Position numbers and translations under genes: made by a program. The notes under the pieces were generated by a model. That model did no database searches. It was given only the letters and a program-made list of their open reading frames with translations, and had not been told where the DNA came from. Shown here piece after piece: positions 7,172 through 13,701 of a stretch of 34,636 nt of DNA (position 1 is the stretch's first letter; each line of letters opens with the position of its first letter). The DNA lies in the NCBI GenBank assembly GCA_022768545.1, contig JALELV010000108.1:1-34636 (forward strand), given 5' to 3'. The DNA comes from Oscillospiraceae bacterium (GTDB lineage: Bacteria; Bacillota; Clostridia; Oscillospirales; Ruminococcaceae).

Positions 7172-7513
7172 ATGAAAGCAGAAAAGGGATGGGCCTCCGG
7201 GAGCACGGTGATGCTGGTGCTGAGCCTGCTGGGGGAACAGGATATGTATGGCTATCAGATGATCGCGGAGCTGGAGCGCCGCTCGGAGAAGGTTTTTTCC
7301 ATGAAGGAGGGCACCCTGTACCCTGTGCTCCACGCGCTGGAGCAGGACGGAGCGGTGGAGAGCTACCTTGCCGACAGCACGGCGGGAAAGAAAAGAAAAT
7401 ATTACCGCATCACGCCCCGGGGAAACCGCCTGCTGCAGGAAAAGCGCAAGGAGTGGCAGCGCTTTTGCGGCGCGGTAAAGCAGGTGATGGGAGGGCTCTG
7501 CCGTGAGGGATAG
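7172..7513 (+). CDS. PadR family transcriptional regulator
   Basis: A 113-residue winged-helix repressor of the short PadR type. The family pattern is clear: a hydrophobic helix VMLVLSLLGEQDMYGYQMI near 13-31, the recognition region FSMKEGTLYPVLHALEQDG near 43-61, and the wing GKKRKYYRITPRGNRLL near 72-88. Such proteins usually repress their own operon and release DNA on binding a small ligand or on envelope stress. GGGAGGGG precedes the ATG. The stop codon lies inside the start of the next gene (11-bp overlap), so the two are translationally coupled. The operon has a strong promoter covered by a direct repeat that is probably the operator. Confidence 0.93.
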   Translation: MKAEKGWASGSTVMLVLSLLGEQDMYGYQMIAELERRSEKVFSMKEGTLYPVLHALEQDGAVESYLADSTAGKKRKYYRITPRGNRLLQEKRKEWQRFCGAVKQVMGGLCREG

Positions 7514-8855
7514 ATGTATGCAGGATTTTTTGGAGCAGGTGTGCGGGCACATCACCTCCCCGAAAGCCAGAGAGGCGGTGCGCCGGGAGCTTGCCGGCCA
7601 TATAGACGACCTGACGGAGCGTCTGGAAGGGGAGGGCCTTGGCCGGGAGGAGGCCCAGCGGCGCGCGGTGCTTTCCATGGGAGACCCGGAGCAGCTGGGA
7701 AAGGAGCTGCAAAGACGCCATTGCCCCCGGTTTGACGCCCTGACTCCGTTTTTGGCCCTGCTGATGTGCGCTGCCGGGGCGGCGGTGCTGTGGTGCGCTC
7801 CGGAATGGGCAAGACTGCTGGCGGTGCGCTTTGGCGGGTACGCCCTAACGGGGGCGGCGGTGCTTTTTCTGCTGCGCCGGGCGGACTACACGCTGCTGCT
7901 GCGGCACCCGGCGGCGCTTTACCTGGCGGCCTGCGCCCTTCCCCTTTTGGGGCTTTTGAGCGGCCGCCGGGTGGGCGGCAGAATTTGGGTGGACCTGGGC
8001 TTTATCTCCTTTAATCCCGCCTGGCCCATGACGGTGCTGTTTTTGCTGTCGGTCACCGCGGCCTGCGCGCGGCTGAAGGGAAAGGGTCTGCCGGGGCTGC
8101 TGGCAGCGGGGGTGCTGTGCGCCTGTGCCCTTTTTACTCTTGTGCTGCTGCCGCAGATGGCAGCGGCTGTCATCCTGTGGGGCGGCTTTTTGGCGGTGCT
8201 GCTGCCGCTTGCCGTTGGGGGGCATTTTGGGCCGCAGAAGCGGCTTTTGGGGCTCACAGCGTCCATCGGGGGGCTGCTCCCCCTGGCGGCGCTGCTGCCG
8301 GGGCTTGTGCACGCTTACCGGCGCGGAGCGGGGGACCCGGCCCAGGGCGGGTATCTGTTTGCCCTGGTGCGCCGTACCCTGTCCGGGGCCGCGGCGTGGG
8401 GGAACACCCTTGTGTGGCCGGGGGAGGAGATGCCGCCGATCCCGGGTGGGTTTAACGACTTTATGCTCACCCTGGTCATCGGGCGGTTCGGATGGATCGC
8501 GGGCGTCCTCTGCGCGGCGGTTATCGCGGTTTTTCTGGTGCGGATGTTCCGGCTCTCCTTCCGGATTCGCCCGGCCTTCGGCAGGGCCCTTGCCCGAGGG
8601 GCCGCGGTGCTGTTTGCCCTGCGGTTTGTAAGCGGGCTGCTTTTAAACTTAGGGGTCTTTCCCTTCGGGTACGCCGTTCTGTTTTTTTCTTACGGGGGCT
8701 CTTTGATGATATGTGACCTGGCGCTGCTGGGGGTGTTTCTCTCCGCCTGGCGGGGCAGCGCCCTGATAGCGGAGGAGGGCGGCTTTACGGGCACGCTCCT
8801 GTACAGGGCCGCCCGGTGGGCCAGAGGAATGCTTTCGAAGGAGGGCGAAAGCTGA
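7503..8855 (+). CDS. HAAS-domain protein fused to a divergent SEDS (FtsW/RodA/SpoVE-like) membrane domain
   Basis: This 450-residue protein starts at GTG 7503 behind GGGAGGG; ATG 7518 is a possible alternative. Residues 5-72 form a helical HAAS/permease-prefix domain (GHIDDLTERLEGEGLGREEAQRRAV, MGDPEQLGKEL), which commonly occurs beside PadR regulators. From residue 80 it is an integral membrane protein with about ten segments and the SEDS landmarks GGRIWVDLGFISF (158-170), NDFMLTLVIGRFG (318-330) and FFSYGGS (394-400). SEDS proteins polymerise peptidoglycan glycan strands. Here the usual QPSE motif reads NPAW and the QPDxGT motif reads LPQMAAA, so glycosyltransferase activity is doubtful. 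The role may be structural or sensory in envelope biogenesis. Confidence 0.8.
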   Translation: MRDRCMQDFLEQVCGHITSPKAREAVRRELAGHIDDLTERLEGEGLGREEAQRRAVLSMGDPEQLGKELQRRHCPRFDALTPFLALLMCAAGAAVLWCAPEWARLLAVRFGGYALTGAAVLFLLRRADYTLLLRHPAALYLAACALPLLGLLSGRRVGGRIWVDLGFISFNPAWPMTVLFLLSVTAACARLKGKGLPGLLAAGVLCACALFTLVLLPQMAAAVILWGGFLAVLLPLAVGGHFGPQKRLLGLTASIGGLLPLAALLPGLVHAYRRGAGDPAQGGYLFALVRRTLSGAAAWGNTLVWPGEEMPPIPGGFNDFMLTLVIGRFGWIAGVLCAAVIAVFLVRMFRLSFRIRPAFGRALARGAAVLFALRFVSGLLLNLGVFPFGYAVLFFSYGGSLMICDLALLGVFLSAWRGSALIAEEGGFTGTLLYRAARWARGMLSKEGES

Positions 8856-8885
8856 AAAAGAGAACGACCGGCAACACGAAAATGA

Positions 8886-8930
8886 AGCGGCGCCTCTTGC
8901 TTTTTGGAAAGCAGGAGGCGCCGCTGTTTT
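8886..8930. terminator. Intrinsic terminator between convergent genes
   Basis: The arms AGCGGCGCCTCTTGCTTT (8886-8903) and AAAGCAGGAGGCGCCGCT (8908-8925) pair fully apart from one G-U. GTTTTA follows. It closes the padR operon and probably also the convergent MATE operon. Confidence 0.75.
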
Positions 8931-8950
8931 ATGCAGATGAGAGCGCCAAG

Positions 8951-9562
8951 TTAAAGGTCGGCACAGTGTGCGCCGAGGGATTCGGCGATCAGTACGGCCT
9001 GGTTTAGGTCGATCAGGGTGTTCTTCATGGTGATGGAGCGGAAATCCACTCCGCCCAGGACGGCGCCCCGCAGGTCCGCGCCGGTAAAATCGGCCCCGGA
9101 GAGCAGGGCACGGCTGAAGCTGCACCCCGTGAGGACCGATTTTTGAAACCGGCAGCCCTGCAGGTCCGCTCCCGCGAAGCTGATGCCGGAAAGATCCTGC
9201 CGGGAGAGGTCGCACCCGCCGAACATGGCATAGGAGTAGCTTCCACCGGTGAATACAGCCCCGGTGAGCCGGGCGTCCGCAAAGAGGGTTCCGGTGCCTT
9301 TGCACTGGAAAAAGCGGGCGCCAAACAGGCTTGCGCCGGAAAAGCGGCAGTTTAAAAAGCCGCTGAAGCGGTGGGTGGAGCCGCCGAGCCGCGTAAAGGT
9401 AAAGTCGCACTGGTCAAAGGTGCAGTGCTCTGTAACAAGGCAGTCCATGGGGATATTTTTAAAGCTGCACCGGGTAAAGGTGATATTCTGAAACAGTCCA
9501 TCGGAAAAATCCTCGTCCCGAAAGACGGTGTTTTCCCAGGCGCTGCCGGGGGAAAGAGTCAT
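8951..9562 (-). CDS. Pentapeptide repeat protein
   Basis: A 203-residue protein made almost entirely of pentapeptide repeats A(D/N)LXX, expected to fold as a right-handed beta-helix. Clear repeats include CSFKNI, CTFDQCDFTF, CRFSGASLFGARF, ADARLTGAVF, CDLSRQDLSGISFAGADLQGCRF and GADFTGADLRGAVLGGVDF. Length and style are like the Qnr/McbG group, whose members protect DNA gyrase by mimicking DNA. That activity is only a possibility here. The ATG has AAAGGAGG upstream, and this binding site overlaps the stop region of the MATE gene 15 bp away, so the two genes form an operon. The pairing with an efflux pump is compatible with a toxin- or drug-protection role. Confidence 0.9.
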   Translation of the reverse strand: MTLSPGSAWENTVFRDEDFSDGLFQNITFTRCSFKNIPMDCLVTEHCTFDQCDFTFTRLGGSTHRFSGFLNCRFSGASLFGARFFQCKGTGTLFADARLTGAVFTGGSYSYAMFGGCDLSRQDLSGISFAGADLQGCRFQKSVLTGCSFSRALLSGADFTGADLRGAVLGGVDFRSITMKNTLIDLNQAVLIAESLGAHCADL

Positions 9563-9577
9563 GCAAAGGCCCTCCTT

Positions 9578-10927
9578 TCAGGCGGAAAGATCCTCCCTGC
9601 GGCGCAGCCAGTACAGATACGGCAGGCAGATGAGCAGGGAGAGCAGGGTGGCTGCCGGGGCGGCAAGGCCCATGGCCGAGAGGGACACGGCGGCCTGACG
9701 GCTGAAATAGTAGGTGAGAGGGATGCGCACGCCGAAGGTGGCCAGGATACTGTGGAGAAACGAAACAGCGGCTTTTCCCCGGCTGCTGAAGTAGGAGTTG
9801 ATGGAAAAGATAAAGCTTGTGAGAACACAGTCCCAGGCGTAGGTGCGCAGATAGCCGGCCCCGGCGGCCACCACAGCGGGGTCGCGGGAGAAGATGCCGG
9901 TGAGGCTTTGGGGCCAGAGTTGGGAATACCCGGCTGTCAGCAGCCCGCAGATCAGGGAAAAGCCAATGCCGTACCAAAGGGTTTTCCAGGCACGGTCCGG
10001 GCGCCTGGCCCCCAGGTTTTGGGAGGCCATGGGCGCCACGGCAGCGGCGAAGGAGGAGGGGGGAAGCATGGCGAAGGTAATGATCTTCTCCACCACCCCC
10101 ACGGCCGCGGAGGCGACAAGGCCCAGGGCGTTGATAAAGGCTGTGATGATAAGAAAGGAGCCGTGCACCAGAGTATCCTGCAGGGCCAGCGGGATACCCA
10201 CTTTCAGGATCTGGCGGACACACTGGGGGTCGAGCCGCAGATCCCGCTTAGAGAGGCGGATCTCTCCAAGCCCTCTGCGGAGGATATACCAGAGCGAGGC
10301 CAGAAAGCTGACGCCCTGGGCGAAAATGGTGGCCAGAGCGGCTCCGGCGGCCCCCATGCCGAGGCCGCCTGCCAAAAGAAGATCCGCCGCGACGTTGATG
10401 GCGCAGGCCAGGGCGATGAAAAACACAGGGGTGCGGGAATCCCCCACTCCGCGGAACATGCCGGCGGCGGCGTTGTAGCCGATGATGAAGGGGATGCCCA
10501 TGGAACAGATAACAAGGTAGCTGCGGGTGTCCTCCACAGCCTCGGCGGGGGTGTGCATCAGGGCGATGGCGCCGTCGGTGCACAGGTACATGGCGGGGGT
10601 CAGCAGCAGCGCGGCCAGACAAAACAGCAGGGCCATGGTGCCCACGGCACTGGCGGCTTTTTCCGGGGAGCGCTCCCCCACCCGACGGCCGATAAGCACG
10701 GTGCCGCCGGTGGAAAGGCCCCAGACGATGCAGGTGATGGTCTGCATCACCGGGCTGCCGATGGAGACGGCAGAGACGGCGGCGGAGCCGGAAAACTGCC
10801 CCACCACGAACAGGTCCGCCGCCCCGTAGAGCGACTGCAGCAGGCTGGAAAGCAGAAAAGGCACCGCAAAGCGGAGCAGGGTGGGGCCGATGGGCCCCTC
10901 GGTCAGGGAAGCTTGTCCGGAACGCAA
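9578..10927 (-). CDS. MATE family efflux transporter
   Basis: A 449-residue, 12-segment inner-membrane antiporter of the MATE/DinF superfamily, of normal length. The N-terminal half contains GPTLLRFAVPFLLSSLLQSLYGAADLFVVGQ, and the family pattern AVSIGSPVMQTITCIVWGLSTGG follows; the second half repeats the fold after about residue 225. Substrates are usually cationic drugs or metabolites exchanged for Na+ or H+; the substrate here is unknown. The start is TTG at 10927 behind AGGAGGAAT; no in-frame ATG has such a site. It is the first gene of an operon with the pentapeptide repeat protein. Its promoter at 11052-11080 gives a leader of about 118 nt containing a complete intrinsic terminator, so attenuation is likely. 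Confidence 0.93.
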   Translation of the reverse strand: MRSGQASLTEGPIGPTLLRFAVPFLLSSLLQSLYGAADLFVVGQFSGSAAVSAVSIGSPVMQTITCIVWGLSTGGTVLIGRRVGERSPEKAASAVGTMALLFCLAALLLTPAMYLCTDGAIALMHTPAEAVEDTRSYLVICSMGIPFIIGYNAAAGMFRGVGDSRTPVFFIALACAINVAADLLLAGGLGMGAAGAALATIFAQGVSFLASLWYILRRGLGEIRLSKRDLRLDPQCVRQILKVGIPLALQDTLVHGSFLIITAFINALGLVASAAVGVVEKIITFAMLPPSSFAAAVAPMASQNLGARRPDRAWKTLWYGIGFSLICGLLTAGYSQLWPQSLTGIFSRDPAVVAAGAGYLRTYAWDCVLTSFIFSINSYFSSRGKAAVSFLHSILATFGVRIPLTYYFSRQAAVSLSAMGLAAPAATLLSLLICLPYLYWLRRREDLSA

Positions 10928-10939
10928 TACAATTCCTCC

Positions 10940-11002
10940 TCAGCATAAAACAAGGGGAAAATCAGAAAAAGCCGGACAAGAAATGGGGAGATTCCCCATC
11001 AT
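10940..11002 (-). CDS. Possible 20-aa leader peptide upstream of the MATE gene
   Basis: A short frame starts with two ATG codons (11002) and runs through the terminator hairpin. It ends in a TGA at 10942-10940 that overlaps the GAGGAGG ribosome binding site of the MATE gene. Its own binding site (GGATAAG) is weak. Translation through the hairpin could affect termination and couple to the pump gene. Coding status is unproven. Confidence 0.25.
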   Translation of the reverse strand: MMGNLPISCPAFSDFPLVLC

Positions 11003-11012
11003 CTTATCCGGC
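10964..11012 (-). terminator. Leader terminator (attenuator) of the MATE operon
   Basis: On the minus strand GCCGGA pairs with TCCGGC (11012-11007 with 10976-10971), followed inward by AAGA/TCTT and a 7-bp ATGGGGA/TCCCCAT stem with a 3-nt loop. TTTTT follows at 10970-10966. It lies between promoter and start codon. The segment GGAGGGGAT at 11037-11029 can pair with the TCTCCCC arm, giving a plausible antiterminator. Confidence 0.7.
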
Positions 11013-11051
11013 GTGCGGCTTCTGCGCGATCCCCTCCGATGAACAGTTTTT

Positions 11052-11080
11052 ACTATAGCGCTGAAAAAAGGCTTTGTCAA
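11052..11080 (-). promoter_or_regulatory. Promoter of the MATE-pentapeptide operon
   Basis: On the minus strand a perfect TTGACA (11080-11075), 17-nt spacer and TATAGT (11057-11052). Transcription should begin near 11045. Confidence 0.85.
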
Positions 11081-11090
11081 GGCCCCGTGG

Positions 11091-11120
11091 TTGACCCGCC
11101 CTCCGGCGCCGTGGTATGAT
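11091..11120 (+). promoter_or_regulatory. Promoter of the DUF3006-like gene
   Basis: TTGACC (11091-11096), 18-nt spacer and TATGAT (11115-11120), divergent from the MATE promoter. Confidence 0.7.
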
Positions 11121-11145
11121 ACCGGAGAAAGGGGAGGAGCATAAA

Positions 11146-11310
11146 ATGGGACCGGTTGTTTATACCCTGCGGCAGGTAAACGGAGATTACGCAATGCTCA
11201 TGGACGAAGACGGCGGAGAGCTCATGGTGGCCATGGCGCTGCTGCCGCCCGGCGCCGACGAGGGCTGCCGGATCATCTGGGAGAACTTTGAGTACCGGCT
11301 GGAGGGGTAA
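11146..11310 (+). CDS. DUF3006-like small protein (54 aa)
   Basis: The ATG at 11146 follows GGGGAGGAG and lies about 20 nt after the expected transcription start; an upstream in-frame ATG at 11116 falls inside the -10 box and can be excluded. The 54 residues show the DUF3006 pattern: a first strand with VNGDYAMLMDEDGGEL, then a strand and turn of the form ALLPPGADEGCRI and a final aromatic strand. Such proteins are small beta-rich cytosolic proteins found across Firmicutes; their function is unknown. The gene is transcribed alone. It ends 6 bp from the convergent amidohydrolase stop, and no terminator hairpin is obvious between them. Confidence 0.75.
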   Translation: MGPVVYTLRQVNGDYAMLMDEDGGELMVAMALLPPGADEGCRIIWENFEYRLEG

Positions 11311-11316
11311 CGCCGG

Positions 11317-12111
11317 CTACCGCGGCAGCTTCAGCAGGCGGCAGGCGTTTTCCCAAAAGATCAGGCTCTCCTCCTCCGGTGTGAGCCCCAGGGAGGAGAT
11401 GAGTTCCCGCAGGCCGGCGGGGCTGCCCCATGGGCAGTCGCTGGCAAAGAGGATCTTATCCGCCCCATGGGATCGGATGATGTGCCTTAGGCGCTCCGGA
11501 GAGATCTTTCCCTCCAGGCAGGCGGTGTCGAAATAGACGTTTTTCCCCACCAGGAAGCGCTCTACATCGTCCCAGAGGTTCATACCTCCCAGGTGCGCCA
11601 GCACCAGCGTGAGCCCGGGAAAGGCCTCCAGCACCCGGGCACAGGCCTCGGGCAGGCAGTGGATGAGGTCGGGGGAGAGCGGATCCCACCCCGCGTGGAA
11701 CACCAGGATGAGCCCTAATTCCCGGCAGGTTTCGTAGATGGGCCAAAGGCGCTTGTCATCCACAAAAAAGCCCTGATAGTCCGGATGGAGCTTTACTCCG
11801 GGGATGCCGTGGGAATGGATCCAGAAGAGCTCCTCCACGGCGTCGTCGGCCTCCGGATGCACCGAGCCGAAGGGGATCACCCGGGCCGAGCGCATCGAAA
11901 GGCAGGCCTCGTTGATGGTGCGCTGCTGGGATGGCTTGGTGGCGATATTCAAAAATGCCCCGGCGTCCACCCCATCCCGTTCCATAAGCCGGAGGGTATC
12001 CGGCAGGGTGCCGTCGGTGAGCGGGGTTTGGCCGCAGATGCCGGCCAGACGGGGGATGGCCTTGGCGGCTACCTTCTCGGGAAAGACATGGATATGGAAA
12101 TCAAACAGCAC
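11317..12111 (-). CDS. Amidohydrolase family protein (TIM-barrel metal-dependent hydrolase)
   Basis: With a GTG start at 12111 the protein has 264 residues. An in-frame ATG at 12171 lies upstream of the predicted transcription start, so I prefer the GTG, which has AGAGGGCGGTG upstream. The product begins LFDFHIHVFPEK, with the metal-binding HxH motif of the amidohydrolase superfamily. Further landmarks are GVKLHPDYQGF (near 105, with the third His), FHAGWDP (near 135), LAHLGGMNLW (near 170) and LFASDCPWG (near 220, with the metal Asp). This layout fits the COG2159 group of hydrolases/decarboxylases. The substrate is unknown. The gene is alone and its 5' end carries a perfect dyad. Confidence 0.88.
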   Translation of the reverse strand: MLFDFHIHVFPEKVAAKAIPRLAGICGQTPLTDGTLPDTLRLMERDGVDAGAFLNIATKPSQQRTINEACLSMRSARVIPFGSVHPEADDAVEELFWIHSHGIPGVKLHPDYQGFFVDDKRLWPIYETCRELGLILVFHAGWDPLSPDLIHCLPEACARVLEAFPGLTLVLAHLGGMNLWDDVERFLVGKNVYFDTACLEGKISPERLRHIIRSHGADKILFASDCPWGSPAGLRELISSLGLTPEEESLIFWENACRLLKLPR

Positions 12112-12141
12112 TGCGCTGCACCGCCCTCTTGCAGAGAATAG

Positions 12142-12165
12142 CTTTTTCCGGTGTACCGGAAAAAG
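12142..12165. promoter_or_regulatory. Perfect palindrome at the amidohydrolase transcript start
   Basis: The 24-bp sequence CTTTTTCCGGT-GT-ACCGGAAAAAG has perfect 11-bp arms and begins about where transcription should start. It may be an operator or a 5' mRNA hairpin. Confidence 0.5.
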
Positions 12166-12173
12166 ACGCATTT

Positions 12174-12202
12174 ATTATATTCCCGCGTTTTCACTTTGTA
12201 AA
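12174..12202 (-). promoter_or_regulatory. Amidohydrolase promoter
   Basis: On the minus strand TTTACA (12202-12197), 17-nt spacer and a perfect TATAAT (12179-12174). Confidence 0.85.
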
Positions 12203-12232
12203 GCGGGGGCTTTCCCGGGCGGCTGGGCAACA

Positions 12233-12262
12233 AAAAAAGCCGATCTGCATCGGCTCTTTTTG
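12233..12262. terminator. Orphan intrinsic terminator hairpin
   Basis: The stem GCCGAT-CTGC-ATCGGC is flanked by seven A's and five T's. No gene ends here on either strand, as it lies between the divergent amidohydrolase and yaiI genes. It may insulate the two promoters or end a small transcript. Confidence 0.65.
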
Positions 12263-12337
12263 TCGGTTAAAAATAATAGATCGGGAGTACCGCACCGGGA
12301 GAAGAATGGCCCAGAAAACGGTATAACGTCAATATAA

Positions 12338-12371
12338 CACAAAATTTTAATAATGTACAGAAAATTTTGTG
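12338..12371. promoter_or_regulatory. Perfect inverted repeat upstream of yaiI
   Basis: CACAAAATTTT (12338-12348) and AAAATTTTGTG (12361-12371) are perfect 11-bp arms around a 12-nt centre, about 17 bp before the ribosome binding site. No clear -35/-10 pair is visible near it. It could be an operator within an AT-rich promoter. Confidence 0.5.
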
Positions 12372-12399
12372 AAAATCAGAAAAAACCGGAGGGGACGGC

Positions 12400-12849
12400 A
12401 TGAAAATACTGGTAGATGCGGACGGATGCCCTGTGGTGGAGGAGACGATCCGGATGGCAAAGCGGTTTTCCCTGCCGGTGCTGCTTGTCTGCGACACCTC
12501 CCATGAGATGCACCGGCAGGGCGCCGAGACGCTGATCGTCTCCAAAGGGGCGGATTCCGCCGATTTTGCCTTGGTGGGCAGGGCAAAGCGGGGGGATATC
12601 GTGGTGACGCAGGACTACGGCCTGGCCGCCATGGCCCTGGTCCGGGGGGCGCGCCCGGTAAACCAGGATGGGATGCGCTACACCCGGGAGAATATAGACG
12701 CTCTGCTGATGGACCGGCACCTCTCCGCGAAGGCGCGCCGGGCGGGAGGGCGCACCCGGGGCCCGTCCCGGCGCAGGCCGGAGCAGGACGAGGCCTTTCT
12801 CCGGGAGCTGGAGGCCCTTTGCCGGGAGGACGGGGAGGCGGAGATATGA
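12400..12849 (+). CDS. YaiI/YqxD family protein (UPF0178, DUF188)
   Basis: A 149-residue cytosolic protein of the UPF0178 family, which has a PIN/NYN nuclease-like fold; a ribonuclease role is suspected but not established. Family landmarks are the N-terminal ILVDADGCPVVEE (residues 3-15), with the acidic residues typical of the active centre, VLLVCDTSH (near 27), GADSADFALVGRAKRGDIVVTQDYGLAAMAL (near 50-80) and the strongly basic C-terminal RRAGGRTRGPSRRRP. The ATG has GGAGGGGAC upstream. Its TGA overlaps the ATG of sfsA by 4 bp (ATGA), so the pair is translationally coupled. A perfect inverted repeat lies just upstream. Confidence 0.92.
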   Translation: MKILVDADGCPVVEETIRMAKRFSLPVLLVCDTSHEMHRQGAETLIVSKGADSADFALVGRAKRGDIVVTQDYGLAAMALVRGARPVNQDGMRYTRENIDALLMDRHLSAKARRAGGRTRGPSRRRPEQDEAFLRELEALCREDGEAEI

Positions 12850-13553
12850 CCTACGAAAACATGGTGCGGGGGAGGTTCCTCAGCCGCCCTAACCGCTTTA
12901 TCGCCCTGTGCGAAGTGCAGGGAAGGCAGGAGCGCTGCCACGTAAAAAACACCGGACGCTGCCGGGAGCTTTTGCTTCCCGGGACGGGGGTATGGCTGCA
13001 GCATCACGACAGCCCCGGGCGGAAGACGGCTTATTCCCTCATCCAGGCGGAGAAGGGCGGGCGCCTTGTCAACCTGGATTCCCAGGCCCCCAACCATATC
13101 TTTAAGGAGGGGCTTTTAAACGGCGTGATTACGCTGCCGGGAATGGAGGGCCCTTTTGACCGGATCCGCCCGGAGACGGTATTTGAGGATTCCCGGTTTG
13201 ACTTCTACCTGGAGGCGGGCTCCCGGCGCGCCTTTGTAGAGGTAAAGGGGGTCACGCTGGAGGAGGACGGGGTGGCCCGGTTTCCCGACGCTCCCACCGA
13301 GCGGGGCGTGAAGCACTTGCGGGGCCTTGCCAGGGCGCGGCAGCAGGGGTACCTTGCCTACGCCGTGTTTATCGTGCAGATGGAAGGGGTGCGCCTGCTT
13401 TGCCCCAACGACCGCACCCATCCCCAATTCGGTCAGGCCCTGCGGCAGGGTGCGGAGGAGGGGGTGACCCCCCTGGCGTGGAGCTGCAGGGTGGAGCCCG
13501 GACGGGTGGAGGCTTTGGCCCCGGTGCGGGTCTGTCTGGAAGCGGAGGGATAA
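12846..13553 (+). CDS. sfsA: SfsA family DNA/RNA nuclease-like protein
   Basis: A 235-residue protein of the SfsA family, named for sugar fermentation stimulation in E. coli and structurally related to restriction-type nucleases. It has an N-terminal OB-like part (FLSRPNRFIALCEV, HVKNTGRCRELLLPG near 40-54) and a C-terminal nuclease-like part. The latter contains SRFDFYLE (near 110) and FVEVKGVTLEEDGVARFPDAPTERG (near 123-147), which carries the ExK and acidic residues of the catalytic core. The start ATG at 12846 overlaps the yaiI stop and has GGAGGCGGAG upstream. A frame extension to 12819 is unnecessary. Biochemical role in clostridia is unclear. Confidence 0.93.
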   Translation: MTYENMVRGRFLSRPNRFIALCEVQGRQERCHVKNTGRCRELLLPGTGVWLQHHDSPGRKTAYSLIQAEKGGRLVNLDSQAPNHIFKEGLLNGVITLPGMEGPFDRIRPETVFEDSRFDFYLEAGSRRAFVEVKGVTLEEDGVARFPDAPTERGVKHLRGLARARQQGYLAYAVFIVQMEGVRLLCPNDRTHPQFGQALRQGAEEGVTPLAWSCRVEPGRVEALAPVRVCLEAEG

Positions 13554-13569
13554 TCTGTCTTAATATGTA

Positions 13570-13598
13570 TTGAATTCCCCCGGGGAACATGATACAAT
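13570..13598 (+). promoter_or_regulatory. Promoter of the DUF4867 gene
   Basis: TTGAAT (13570-13575), 17-nt spacer and TACAAT (13593-13598). The leader of about 97 nt contains a hairpin with arms GCAAAAGCCTT and AAGGCCTTTGC near 13632-13657. Confidence 0.75.
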
Positions 13599-13701
13599 AA
13601 AATCAGCACGGCGACGGGCCTGTTCCCTGCGGCAAAAGCCTTCCGCAAGGCCTTTGCTGCGAAGGCCCTGAGTGAAATTTATCAAAACGGAGTGGAGAAA
13701 T

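Noticed and set aside
9371-10948. Long plus-strand frame of 525 codons
   Set aside because: Antisense to the MATE and pentapeptide genes; Gly/Ala/His/Gln-rich nonsense composition caused by GC-rich third positions.
10960-11045. Known riboswitch class (fluoride, guanidine, ZTP) in the MATE leader
   Set aside because: Searched by eye for the consensus segments of these classes and found none; only a terminator and a competing pairing can be supported.
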